From assembly GCA_973895155.1 (NCBI GenBank), contig OZ316899.1:7378001-7442000 (forward strand): a stretch of DNA of 64,000 nt, written 5' to 3'. Positions 1 through 11,267 of the stretch are shown piece after piece. The stretch is from Marsupella aquatica (taxonomy: Eukaryota > Marchantiophyta). The translations under genes and the position numbers were made by a program. How positions within the stretch are numbered: position 1 is the first letter of the stretch; each line of letters begins with the position of its first letter. The notes beneath the pieces were generated by a model. That model made no database searches. It had not been told where the DNA came from and worked only from the letters and a program-made list of their open reading frames with translations.

Positions 1-735
1 AGAGGAAGACGGCTAGCTAGAATTAAGTGGCTAAGTGAAGGAGACAAATCAACAAAGTTTTTCTTTGCCACAGTGAAGGCTAAACGATCTTGTGAGTCTA
101 TGCCTTCATTGAGTAGGGAGGACGGGAGTACAGTATCTGACCCTGGGGGAATCCTGAAGGAGGTGGAAAGGTTCTGCCAAACATTATACTCGCCTGAGTT
201 GCAATTGGAGGCGGAGTTGGCAGAGGTACGTGTGGCCATGGACAGACTGCTTGGCAACACGCGGTTTGCGCTCTCGGGAGCGGAGATTTTGAGGATGGAG
301 AGCCTCCCGTCATACCAGGAGGTGAAGGAGGTGCTGTGGCTCTTGCCTTGCGACAAAACACCAGGACCTGATGGCATGATGGCTGAGGTCTACAGAGCAT
401 GCTGGGAGTTTCTCGGGCAAGATCTGGTGGATATGATACAGGAGTTTTGGCTTACATGTGCTCTGGACGCTGGCATCTGTGAAGGGATTGTGAAGTTCAT
501 ACCCAAGAAACCTGACAAAAGATTCTTAAGGGACTGGCACCCCTTGACAATGTTAAATACAATTTACAAGCTCATTGCCAAGATCCTCGCTATTTGGCTC
601 AAACCGATTCTACACATGATTATCAGCCCACAACAGACTGGATTTATACCTGGAAGACACATTCTTGAAAATATTTCCCTTGCCTGGCTTACCTGCAACT
701 GGGTCCATAACAAAAGGAGAGAGACATTGTTCCTT
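1..735 (+). pseudogene. LINE ORF2 reverse transcriptase, N-terminal part
   Basis: The frame is open from base 1, so the gene starts upstream of the window. The first residues match the linker typical of plant L1 ORF2 (WLSEGDKSTKFF, then a short arginine/serine stretch). RT blocks follow: DKTPGPDG near 350-375, a PKKPDKRFLRDWHPLTML-type block near 500-550 and the QTGFIPGRHILEN block near 635-670. The frame is cut at 735 by the element beginning at 736; the stop near 745 belongs to the insert. It would encode the fingers and early palm of the RT. Coding is otherwise uninterrupted, so the LINE was not strongly degraded when it was hit. Confidence 0.88.
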
Positions 736-843
736 TGTGATGCCTAGCCAGGAATCACTCGGCTAGTTTAAGTGGAATTGGGAAGTGTACCCTAGAAACA
801 CCTTAGTATAGTTACAGAAATAAGAAAATATAAACAATTAAGG

Positions 844-3800
844 GTGACTATGGAACCCGAGCCGAGACTGGAAGTAAGGACGCCAGGGGAGAGAACACGA
901 TTAGGGTTAGGGCACGATAAATGCCGGCGGCTAGGGGTCACCAACGGGAGAGAAATGCCAAGGAGGAGAGGGGTAAGGACCGCTCGCGAAGAGTTGTGGC
1001 TCATTTGCAGGCACAAACTGGGCAGACGACTACGGGCGGCCAACTACTATCAGTTGCTTAAGCAAGCACTCAGGGGGGGAGCAGATACCGACTATCAACT
1101 CGATAAGGGTATGAGCAACGTCAATCAAGCGGCACATTTTTGGGGATGCCTGTTCGAACGGGCAACTGAGTACATTGGGACTTACGAGGACGAAGAATCG
1201 GAGAGAGCAGCTCGAGAATGGCAGGAGCTTGCTCGATTGTGGGAGCTGCAGAAAGCTGCCTTCTTAGGAGGAGAACTCATCAAGGCCGAATTCTTGTGGA
1301 CTCCTACTACCAATCAACTCGACGACCTTCTGTTTTGCGAAGACAGAGTCGTCGGCATCCGCGAAGCCATCAAGCGCTACAACGACGTACACTGGGAGTT
1401 GAAGGGTAGCACGGAGGGGTGGACAAAGGCAACCGTGCTTGGAGAGACATCCACGGCAGCCGAGATGAAGAGGAAGGGAATTAACAACGACGAGGCCACC
1501 CCGGCAAAAAGAACGAGGTCGGCGGCACCAAAGAAACCAGCCGAACAGCAGAGCAGGAGGCAGAGAGAAGCCGAGGAGGAGGAGGTCGACCCCATCAACG
1601 CCATTCCAACGAGAGATGACACTTGGAAAGGCTGGGCGGCGATCCTCCCCGAGGAGGTCCAATTACACTTTGCAAGAGAGGAGGATGCATGCTTTACGGC
1701 TATGCAGACTCGGAAATATGAGGGCTTCATGGCCGGATCCGGCTTGGAAGCCTTCGTAAGGTTACCGTGGCTGAAGCCGGAGGTGCCGAATTCAGACTTA
1801 CTGGAATTCGTGGGATCATGGGAGTCCGAGACCAATTCCACAAGGGTGTATGGGAAGGAATTCTATCTCACTCCTCAGGTGATTGCCGAAGTATTTGGCT
1901 TGCCGATGGGCAATAAGACCAAGGTAGATACCAGGAAGACCTTGCCAGACACGGAGTTCAGGTCGTTTCTAGGGCCTTCAACAAAGAATGGTTTTTTCCG
2001 TAACACTTGCACCAACCCGCATATAGGAGAGATGATCGATTTCTTGCGGGTGACCATGCATTGCAACTGGCCGAGAGCAGAGATCGGCAAGGCATAGGTC
2101 TATCTGGCAGAGAGGCCAGACCCAAGCCGGGACTACAACGGTTACCTCCTCACTCAACTAAAGAAGATCTTGAAGGAGGAACAACTGGTGATCGGCAAGG
2201 GAAGCGTATCCCGGCTTGGCTATCACATGCTGCTATTGTGCCGGTATGCCCGAAGTAAGACCTTTGCCCCGGTACTTCCCCTACAAGCAAGGGCACCAGA
2301 AGAGGTTCCGGAACAGAGGCCGGCAACGGAGAAACCTAAACCGCCCGACAGTCCTACAATCGAGCAGGTGTTTAGGCCAAGGACAGAGGACTTGCCGATG
2401 CAGCAACCAGGCATGCAGAATCTGATGAAACTGCTGGAGAAAGAAAAGAGAACGGCTACGGCATCGGCAACAACAACAACAACGGCAACGGCAACAGCAA
2501 CAATACAGGACACTGCTCCATAGGTAGGCCTAAACCGGCTTACAAGGGCAAACCCCTTTACTGGAATCAAGGAGAGAAGGAGGCCGGAACACGAGCCGGG
2601 AGTCCGGATGTATGTAGGAGCCTCTAGTCCCGAAGCTGAAGAGAAGCAGGCCGTAGCTCCCGGCCCCGACAAGGAGAACAAGAGATCAACACGGAAGCCG
2701 GAGGAGGAACCAAGACCGGCAAGAGGAGAAGCCGTGTTCACAACAAAATCAGGAGAACAGCGGGAGAAGCCGGTAGTCCAAGCCAAGGAGGAGGCGGTGG
2801 AGGACTACAGCAATGATAACTCCGGCTACGGGTCGGATCATCATGTTCCAGGACTAAGGACATGTGGCCGGTTTATCCCCACACTCCCAAGAGTAGTCCG
2901 AGGGGACCCGAGCCAGCAGAGCAGCCCCGAGTCTCCCCCGCCAGATGTCGCTCCCCCAAGCTTTGACGGCATAAAACAGACGGCGCAGGAATTTCAGGAG
3001 CAAATGAGGGAGGAAGAGGAGGCAGCCCTGGCTAGGGAGAAGGATTTACCAGGAGGAGAATGGCCAGAGAACATCAGACGGCTTGCAGAAAAACGAAGCA
3101 GCCCTCCGGCCACGATAGAGGAGATCCGCAAGGCGGCTTGGGAACAAAGGCCGCGGTGGATGATGCCGATGACTTCTACTTCCTCCACCTATGCTAAAAA
3201 TAGAGCCATGGAGTACGGGGAGATGTGTGGAGAACTAGCGCTCAGCATCTTTGGGGAGGAGTTGGAGCAGGGACCCTTTTTCCAGAGGGAGATGTTGGAG
3301 AAGCGCCATTTAGAAGAAGCGGTGGCCTTGGAAAGAAGCAAGAAGGACGAGGTCATCCGTCGGCTTAGGGAAAGGGAAGCCGAAATCAAGGACCTAAGGG
3401 CGGCCAAGAAAGCCCAAGATGAGTTGCGGATTAAGCGGCATGAGCTAAATATCATGCAGGGCCAGTTGGATACCGCACAGTCTGATAATCGGATGATCGA
3501 GAATCTACTGATGCGGACCCAAGGAGAGTTGGCCGATGCGATCAAGGAGCGGGAGAAGTGGAAGTGAGAGCTGAGGGATGCAGAGGAGGCCCACATAACA
3601 GCCAACAACCGGGCCATGGCGGAGACCCAGAGAAGGGAAAGGGCGTTGAAGGGGGAGCTCGAGGTTATCCATGGAGCCCTTAAGCAGAAGGAGGCTGAGT
3701 TAGGGAAATCCTATCAAGGGATTATTGCACTGCAGCAGGAACTTGCATCCCTGACGGCCAGCTTCAAGGCCGACCTACGGGAGAAGGACGACCAGCTCGA

Positions 3801-4554
3801 CCAGACTTATGCCAAGATGAATAAAATGGAGTCTGAGGTCGTAACGGAGCTCGACAAAGAGCTAAGAGAAACCCAGGAGGAGAGGGCTACCTTGAAGAAG
3901 GAATTGGAGGAAGCCCACAGGGAGTTGGAGGAAGCCCAGAAAGAACTGGAGGAGGCGTGCAAGGACCTGGACGAAGTACAGGAGGAGTTGGAGGAAAGCA
4001 CGCGGAAGCTGGAGAACTTACAACGGCGAGCCAACAACTAAACAGAGCGGCTGAAGAAACAAGCCGCAGTAATTAAAGGCTTGGCTCCATCAGGCCCAAC
4101 TCCAATTGGGGAAACCAAGTTACCAGGAGTGGTACTGGCCGAAGAACAAGCCGCGCCATTTGCACTAGTACCGGAAGTAAGTGGGAAGGGGAAGGGGCCA
4201 GCTGCCGAACCAGAAAAGAAGAAGAAGCGGAAACCTTCAGGGTCAGGGAGTAATACGGCTCCACAGGCCATGGTGACCAAGGAGGCAGACCCAGCACCGA
4301 CCCCAGGCAGGGTCACGGCAGAGGATCCAACTACCCTAGAAGCAGGGGATGACGAAGCTGAGGCTCAGGCCGAAGCCGTGGGTGATGCCGAAGCCGGTGC
4401 CGGTGCCGAGGCCGAAGCCGAAGGTGGACCCAGTCAGGCCGATGGAGAGTTGACTCAGTCAAGGGCAGGTAATCTGTCAGAGAACGAACCTACGGCAGTG
4501 GCTGAGGTGGAAGCGTTGGGGGCGTCCACTGAGGAACAGACACCGCTGCCATGA
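844..4554 (+). pseudogene. Accessory ORF of LTR element: plant-mobile-domain-like head plus long coiled coil
   Basis: A single reading frame of about 1,236 codons, interrupted only by in-frame stops at 2095 (TAG), 2521 (TAG), 3565 (TGA) and 4039 (TAA), with no frameshift. The N-terminal 400 codons include an LTPQVIAEVFGLPMG-type block, the style of the 'putative plant transposon protein' found downstream of pol in some plant gypsy elements. The middle is rich in P, E, K and R. Roughly 3190-4040 is a strong coiled coil with repeated ELEEAHRELEEAQKELEEA heptads. The tail is A/E-rich (EAEAGAGAEAEAE). Function is unknown. The same head-then-coiled-coil order recurs at 31039-33591 in an unrelated gypsy element here. 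Confidence 0.7.
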
Positions 4555-4842
4555 CGGTGGTGGAGGGCCGCTCCTTTCAGGGAGGGCGGACGTGGAGGGA
4601 GGAGGCGTGAGTGGGCAGGGTGGGCTCGGATCTCTAAGTTTAGGATTAGGATCAGGACCAGGAGGCGGCCCTGACACTTAGCTTAGTGGGATTGCGGTTC
4701 CACTAGTAAGAGCAACACTTGTACTCCTACCTTGCTGTACATAGGTAGATTCAGTTAGGTAGATTCGTTAGATAGATTTGGCTTACGCTGCAAGGAATTA
4801 GGCGGATCCGTGTCCAGGATAAGTACTTGGGCAGCGGGGAGC

Positions 4843-5471
4843 TTAGGGCCTCTTCTTTAGCAAATTTTTAGTTGCACCAGCCGGGCTGGGATCAAGTAGT
4901 AAGAGAAGCTCTCGGTTAGTCATATAGTGACCCTTGTGTATATTCATGTTTCCTCATGCCTAAGAGCTGAATAGAGTTGGCCTCACAGCTTAGTTTGCAG
5001 AGCTTGTGTATGAGATGTACTGTTTGTATGGCAAGTGCATGGTATGACTCAGTCAGAAGGAGTCATTTTGCTATTTGTGTGTCGCATTAACTTGTGTGAA
5101 GAGTGCCCACATCAACTAATAGATGAAGGAAAGTAAGCAAGGGAGTGAGAGTTGGATGTGTCGAGCTGAGAGAGGTCTTAGCGGCTTAACCAAGCCTATT
5201 GGGGATCATTCCGGTGGCGGAATCCAAATATACCCAACCAGAAGGAGAGGAAGAGAAGGGAAGGCCCAGATTAGGCCGGCTACATATCTCATGACCCGAT
5301 GAAGGATCTGTCCAGTATATGTGTGTAAAATGTTAATAGTAGTAGTAGAAGGAGGTTAGCAGCGTCCCATGCCACTAAGCCGTGAAAATGGCCTCGCCAA
5401 GCGCAAAACCTGCGGGAATCGGCTTGTGCTGGGGGGTTTCTTGGGTTTAGGGAGCCATGGGACGCACCACA
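4843..5471 (+). repeat. LTR 3' portion, paired with 63041-63659
   Basis: This segment starts TTAGGGCCTC and ends GCACCACA. It is repeated in direct orientation at 63041-63659 with scattered substitutions and small indels. Shared stretches include GGGCTGGGATCA, GTGACCCTTGTGTATATTC, CGCATTAACTTGT and CATGACCCGATGAAGG. It forms the end of the element inserted at 736-5471. Two dispersed copies ending at the same base support an LTR terminus. I could not find its own TG start, so the LTR's 5' boundary is uncertain; it may begin upstream in the 4680-4840 stretch, where I see nothing else. Confidence 0.7.
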
Positions 5472-6898
5472 TCCTTAAACTGGATTTTGAGAAGGCTTTT
5501 GATCGTGTTTCACATGACTACTTATGGGAATGCATGCACCTCCTGGGTATCAGCGGACGATTCACTATGCTGGTCAGGGCATTGCTGGCACAGGCGTCTT
5601 CTAGAGCCTTGGTGAACGGATTACTATCTAACACATTTGAGCTTAAACGAGGGGTAAGACAGGGCTGCCCACTATCACCATTATTGTTTGTCATCTCCAT
5701 GCAACCTCTTATGGACTTTCTTGAAACTGAGATGGCGGAGGGCAGACTTAGTGGCTTGCAGATCACCCCTAGATTCACTATCTGCTATAGACTGTTTGCG
5801 GATGATGTTGGAATGTTTGTCCCGGCCACAGAGTGCGCCTTTGAGGAAGCAACCACTGCTCTCGAATGCTATGAGAAAGCAAGTGGGGCCCGACTGAATC
5901 TGAAGAAATCCGTGGTGATTCCATTGTCAATGGAACCGATCCCTGAGTGGCTGAATAACACGGGCTGCCTTATCAGTCAACACGGTGAGATGCAGAAATA
6001 CGTGGGGGCACCATTGGGTGAGAGCTTGAGCACGAAACAACTGCACAAATTCTGCCTTGATAAGATTTGTGCCAGGCTTTCAGTTTGGTCCAACAAACTC
6101 CTTTCCTTTACTGGCCGTTCACTACTGGTCAAACAGGTACTACTTGCTATTCCGATCTACCATGTCATGTATTGCAAGGCGTCCGTTGGCCTGGCGAAGA
6201 AGATAATTGCTTTGAGCAGAGAATTTTTATGGGGATATAATGCCACAGGAGGACAGAAGGTCCCCCTGGTGGCCTGGGATCGGATGGCTTTGCCACGCGT
6301 GGAGGGGGGGCTGGGATTCCGGGACTTCCGCTGTCACTCTGATGCATTGCTCTCTCAATGGTTTACTAAGGCACTTAACGCGCCTGAGACGGAATGGTCT
6401 AGGATGTTGGCAACCAACCTGACCTTGATGGGTTGGATGAACTACAAGATTATTAGGCGCAATGGATACTCCTTCCAGGACCGGGTTCTGTTGTGCACGC
6501 CTTGTTCATTTAGTGGGCTGCCATACACGACTGGTCTCTGGAGAAGTTGGGAGCTAGTGAGAGCCCACTTATCCTTTGATCCTAGCCTGATGGGGCTGCC
6601 TTTCCGGTGGAGCATCATGGATACCCTCAGATGTATGGTAGGCTTTAATTCTCTTCCAAATAAGGCAATGACAGAGATTGCTGCAATTTGTGGCAGGCTG
6701 GGATTGAGGTCTATTGGTGATGGATGGTCGACGGAGGATGGATGTTGGAAGGACCTCCCGTTACATTGGCACAACATGCGTGGCTTTTCTGATGAGCATC
6801 GAACGATGGCACGCTCGTTCTTGGATTGCCTTTGGCGTGCTAATAACTGCCGATCTGAGTACTACTTGTATGCCAAGCAATGGAGATGGACAGATTGA
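5472..6898 (+). pseudogene. LINE ORF2 reverse transcriptase, C-terminal part
   Basis: Continues the RT interrupted at 735. Visible blocks are KLDFEKAFDRVSH (first catalytic Asp, near 5480), the RGVRQGCPLSPLLF block near 5650-5690, and FADD at about 5797-5810 in place of the common YADD (catalytic Asp pair). A thumb region follows with KYVGAPLGE, KLLSFTGRSLLVKQVL and WGYNATGGQKVPLVAW, all typical of plant L1 proteins. The frame ends at a TGA at 6896-6898, before the expected C-terminal zinc finger. It was probably active when the LTR element jumped in, since no other lesion is evident up to this stop. Confidence 0.85.
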
Positions 6899-7580
6899 TT
6901 GGAGCCGCTGAAGGACTTCAGAATCAAGAATTGTAGAGTGTATGACTTCTTAAGGCCTAAGAATTCTTCCCATGACCGCCTCAATAGGATCTGGTCGCTG
7001 TCTTGGCCTGAGATGTGCTGGAATGTGTGCTGGGCCAAGCTTTGGGGGTCTGACTTCCAATTAGAGGCAAGACCTTTTTTTGGAGGATCATTGTAGGGGG
7101 CCTATTCACAGGGGCACGTGCGCTCAGAATGGAGGTTAGTAATGGAGATTGCAAGCTTTGTAATGGCTGGCTTGAAACGATCTCCCACCTGTTTTTCCAC
7201 TGTACACATGCTGTCCGCTGCTGGTGCCTCTGTCAGACTTTGTTGCGGAGTCTGGGTTTGCCAATTGGACAAGGATTGATGGCTCTTATAGAGGCGGCCT
7301 GCGGGAAGGAGCATGTTCAAGTGGCTCGGATCTTTGTCTTGCATCAAATTCCGTGGCGACTCTGGTTGGGAAGGAACACCCACATGTTTCAGTTGGGGGG
7401 AGACGTGTGTTTGACTTAGGGCTTGTTCTGAACAAGGCAGCGGAGAACGCGTTTGCTGTTAGCAGGCGCTGCCCCCCGGGCAGGAAGTGCCCCCACCTGA
7501 TTCGGGCCAAGGCATGGATTGATGACCTGCGTAGGGAATGGTTGGGCAGTGGCAGTACTGCTGTCAACTCTTTTGCTTGA
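6899..7580 (+). pseudogene. LINE ORF2 C-terminal zinc-finger region (zf-RVT type)
   Basis: Downstream of the RT stop the sequence still shows the cysteine/histidine pattern CKLCNGWLETISHLFFHCTHA at about 7150-7210, the zf-RVT finger that ends many plant L1 proteins. Coding similarity is spread over more than one frame (6899-7096, then 7129-7419 and 7224-7580), so there are frameshifts as well as the upstream stop. It was presumably part of ORF2, with a nucleic-acid-binding role in the family. Beyond 7580 no coding is visible up to the A-rich end near 7828. Confidence 0.65.
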
Positions 7581-7828
7581 TCATGGTGACCGCGGCTCCG
7601 GGCTGATCTGAATGAACAATGCCCTCTTATGATGCGCTTAGGCTTGTGTTGGTGATAAATGTTCCCTCTCCCACTGTTTTGTGGAGGGTTGCGTGTTATG
7701 CGCTGGTTGTGTGTGTCTGTGCACTGTGTTTTTGGCTTTGTTTTAGGTTGCTTGGTCTGGCCTTTTGGACTGTCTGTTTACCCTCCCCGTGGGGATTTTT
7801 GCGGGGGAACCAAAAATTATTAAAAAAT

Positions 7829-9560
7829 GGTCCCATTCCAAGGAAGGGTGGGCCAGTTAGGTCTCAAGGGTGTGGGGGTCAATAAAGGGGGTTGTCCAGT
7901 AGGAGAACACTTGATTGAAATAGTGATGCAACGGTGCGGTGAAGGAATAGGGACCGTGGACCCTAACTTGTTTGCTGCCTTGGGAGGATCTGGAGAGCTA
8001 GAGGTGACATGCTTCATTGAACCTGAGCTTGCAAGCGGCGCTTTAAAACGGCCCCTAGCATTGCAAAGACAGTTTGCCCATAGTGGAGTTGTCAAGACGT
8101 TTAGGGGGGTTTATATGTCAAGGCTAGGGGGTGGCCGGGTTTTCACTAAAGGGGGTTTAGGGGGGGTTAAGATGTCAAGGGTGGGGGGTTGGATTGTAAG
8201 GGGATGGGGGGTTTAGGGACCATTGGATGGAGTACATCCCCACCATTCAAAAATTTCCCGTTCCCGCGTCCCATTCCCCCTTCCCGTTTATGTATGGCAT
8301 GTCGTCCCTTCCTTTGGTCCCGATCCTTTGGTTTCCCGATCCTTTGGTTGCCTGGTGCTAGGGTTTTTGTTTTCTGCCTCAATGCTTCCTTGAGCTTTTG
8401 TTCCACTTTGAGGTCGTTCTAGTAGTGCTGTCAGTCTTGTCGCTGCCTGCCCCGTTGCTGTGTTGCTGTGTGTTGGTTGAAGCTGCTTCAGTAGAGGTGG
8501 CCGCTCCTGCTGCGGAAGGCATTCAACTTGAGGGAGCTCATTCCTGATATTGCGGAAGGTGATTGCTACTCTTTGCGGAAGGTGATGAAAGCGGACTTGA
8601 AGGGAGGTGATTGCTTTATTCTGTAAGGTGGACTGCAGAGCTCACAGAGGCAGTGAAAGTTTAGTCATGGCAGTTGGGAAGGGGGCACGAGGAAGTTGGG
8701 AAGGGAGCCAGGAAGGGAGCCAAGTTTAGGCCTGCATGATTGGGGCCTGCAAATGCGATAGTTGCAACATTGTGATTGACATTGCAGGATTGGGGTCTGT
8801 ATGAACAATCTCCACGGTCTGCCAATTCATACTCCATTTTGTGCCATTGCCCTTGCTTCATTGCTGATTTCTCCTTGTCCTCAAAGTACTTATGTTCACT
8901 GAGCTGCTGTTGGGAGGAGTTGCGACACTTGCGGTTTAGGGTGAGCTATGAACTTGTTTACTCTTTGAAGTTTTGGTGGTTGTGGTGCCCTTTTTTTAGG
9001 AGCTTTGAAACAGGTATGTGACCTCCCTCATTTCCAATTTCAAGGTTGCAATGTGGCTGCTTAGTTTATACCAAATTCTTTTTCTTAAATCCCATGAGTG
9101 TGTTCATAGTTGGAGGTGATCGGAGGTTGTTTTCAAGCTATGAACAATCTGCACACAACTGCTGCTTGTCCATACTTCCCTTTGGCTGCATCACTGCCCG
9201 CATTGCTCAGCTCTGATGACTCAGTTCCCTGATATGTTTGTTCCTCCGGTCTCTCTTTTTGAAGTTTCTCTTTGCATTGTTGCTTCATTTGGCCACACAG
9301 CTACGCAATTTCTATTTGTTGTTTCTGTACTCTATTTCTGTATTTGTGCTGCATTGAATGATCTGCTATCATTTGCAGCAGATTGAGTCAAAGGGCAAAG
9401 AAGAGCCGCTCTTTGATCTGGCTGATGAAGCTATGGCGCCAATGCGGAATTCAAAGCACTGAAATTGGTGCCTAGGAGGAGGAGGTGAAGAGGCAGAGGA
9501 GCAAAAACGGTGTGGTCTGGCTGGCTTGTTGGATACACTGTTTACCGTAATTAGTATCAT
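7829..9560. other. No gene recognised; G-rich tract and unique-looking sequence
   Basis: No ORF here resembles a known family. A strongly strand-biased tract at about 8098-8218 has many runs of four to seven G on the plus strand, including TTTAGGG-like units and two ATGTCAAGG segments. It could form G-quadruplexes. Near 8505-8635 the phrase TGCGGAAGG is repeated several times. The remainder looks like ordinary non-coding plant DNA or very old repeat. Confidence 0.4.
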
Positions 9561-11267
9561 AACTTATATAGTCTCCCTGCATAAATAGTATCACACACAC
9601 TAATAAGGGTGTGACTACAAATCTGAAAAAATATATATATTAGTACAAGTAGAGAGTTCAGTCTATTGTCATTCGTTCTAATTTGATTTTGATTGTATTT
9701 ATAACCTGGTTTTCATTTCATCATACTTTAATAAAATCTGACTTTCAATTGACATTCATTTTTAATTTTATATGCCATTGCAAATATATCTTACTACTAG
9801 AAATATTTGTACTTTTCATAAGCTATATACATAATATGTGTTCATCACACACTATTTGAGTGTGACCAAAAGTAATCTCACTTACTCTAATTTAGAATAA
9901 CATGTATTTAGTCTCACTTCTTATATAGTCTCACACAACAAGAAGCCTTAAAAGATGGGTCCAAGGCCTTAATTCTCTTTTTCAAAATTTTATGATTTTC
10001 CAAAATGTCATTGAAAAACAACACAAATAATCATCATATATTTAAAATTTCCTCACCTGGGATTTCACACCACAATTAATACAATGCTTCAGACACAAGT
10101 TTTTCCATAATTAATATTTCCAAATTTAACTCCTCAATATAAGTCTCAACATTAGAGTTTGGGCTCAAAGATCACCAACAAATTAAATGTTACGAGAAAA
10201 TATCCTCTTTATGAACAAAGTCACTAACAACATCAGAGATCACAAGCCTTTGCCCATCACAAATCAACACTCAGTTGCGCTTGACAACCTATGTTTAATT
10301 GCTAATTGCCCATCATCCTCTATCCTTTACGGGATAAATGTTGTCATTTGCCCATCGCAGCGGGTTGCACTCGCCCGTTGCAATGTGCCTATCATAGCCA
10401 CCGGCCTTAGGCGCCCGCCTGCCTCAACGCCTCGGCCTTCTTCTTTTGACCCTCCCGAGCCCCTGTTTACCAGCGTACGTAGCCGCCCTTGTACCCCCGG
10501 GCGTACCCCCCCGACCCGCGTCCTCCCCCTTTACGCCCGGACCCTCTTGTACACGGCCCCATACGGGGTGTATTTTTTTTTAAAGGGACTTAAGGGCCCC
10601 CTTTAGGCCCCATTTTAGCTTTTTTCTTCCCTCTTGTTCTCCTCGTTATCGGGACCTGCCGCCCTCCAATTTAACCATTTTGACAGGGGGAACGGCCCCT
10701 TGTGAGACCTGTCAGACTGTGCAAGAATATTCCCCCAAAATAGAGAGTTGTTTTTTGGCCGTCCGACAAAGATTTTGTCCACCGAACGGTAACTTTTTTG
10801 GTTCTTTTTTGGTGAGGACGTTGCCACTGGAGTTAGCTACGCGGCGCACGGATCACATTGCGATTCCGACGATGGGTTGTACTGGGTATTTTGGTTATTC
10901 TCTGAGGTGGTCAAAACGGGGGAGTTTCCCAAGGTCTTACCCACCCTGACCGAAATTTGAATAACTTTTTTGTCGAATTTTGATTTTGATTTCGGCTTTC
11001 AGTATTGGACTCCTAGCTTCGTGGGCTACGCGGCGGTGTTGAGTTTTGAGTTTTGTGAGAAGTTTTGAAAAAAGATGTTTTGTTGTGATTGTTTCATTTG
11101 AGTGACTCGGAGGATACTGGAAGAATTGGCGTCGGTGGAGCTTCAGGATCACGACGGTCAGACGGAGAGTCTGAGGAGGAGCTGCTACCATTTGAGGAGG
11201 AACTTGTATCACCGGTACGATCATTGGTGCGGCATGCAGTGGAGGAAGCTATACTACTACCAGAGCT
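9561..11267. other. AT-rich then C-rich intergenic stretch without supported genes
   Basis: 9561-10170 is AT-rich, with recurring GTCTCAC/AGTGTGAC and ATATAGTCTC fragments that may be an old MITE. 10380-10560 is C-rich on the plus strand. One open frame at 10187-10606 has no recognisable motif. The copia gag frame begins shortly after 11240. I looked here for the copia 5' LTR and primer site and could not identify them, so the copia is probably 5' truncated or its LTR has diverged. No RNA gene is evident. Confidence 0.35.

Larger units (their letters stand above)
736..5471 (+). mobile_element. LTR-type retrotransposon derivative inserted in the LINE
   Basis: The insert begins TGTGATGC and ends GCACCACA, giving LTR-style inverted ends. 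It is flanked by a perfect 5-bp repeat TCCTT at 731-735 and 5472-5476. The interrupted LINE RT reads in frame once it is removed. Inside is one long decayed frame (844-4554) followed by an LTR-like 3' segment. I see no gag, protease, RT or integrase, and the first 100 bases do not recur before the 3' segment. The element therefore looks like a gypsy-type element that lost its 5' LTR remainder and gag-pol, or a non-autonomous derivative. The TSD supports insertion as a unit. Confidence 0.75.
1..7828 (+). mobile_element. L1-like LINE, 5' end outside window, split by an LTR element
   Basis: Non-LTR retrotransposon that copies itself by target-primed reverse transcription. The reverse transcriptase reading frame runs from base 1 to 735 and resumes at 5477. 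Removing 736-5471 plus one TCCTT target repeat joins the two parts in frame at the conserved RT block containing KLDFEKAFDRV. After the RT comes a C-terminal zinc-finger region at 6.9-7.6 kb. The 3' end is placed at the A-rich run near 7811-7828, which resembles a short LINE tail. The 5' part (ORF1 and endonuclease) lies outside the window. Class assignment is firm; the exact 3' end is inference. Confidence 0.85.

Noticed and set aside
7827-8216. 129-codon frame in the G-rich tract
   Set aside because: It arises from GGG/GGT-rich low-complexity sequence and has no codon structure or homologue in the window.
10187-10606. 139-codon open frame as a gene
   Set aside because: Composition changes abruptly within it (AT-rich to C-rich), and it has no motif and no homologous copy here. 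It is likely a chance frame.
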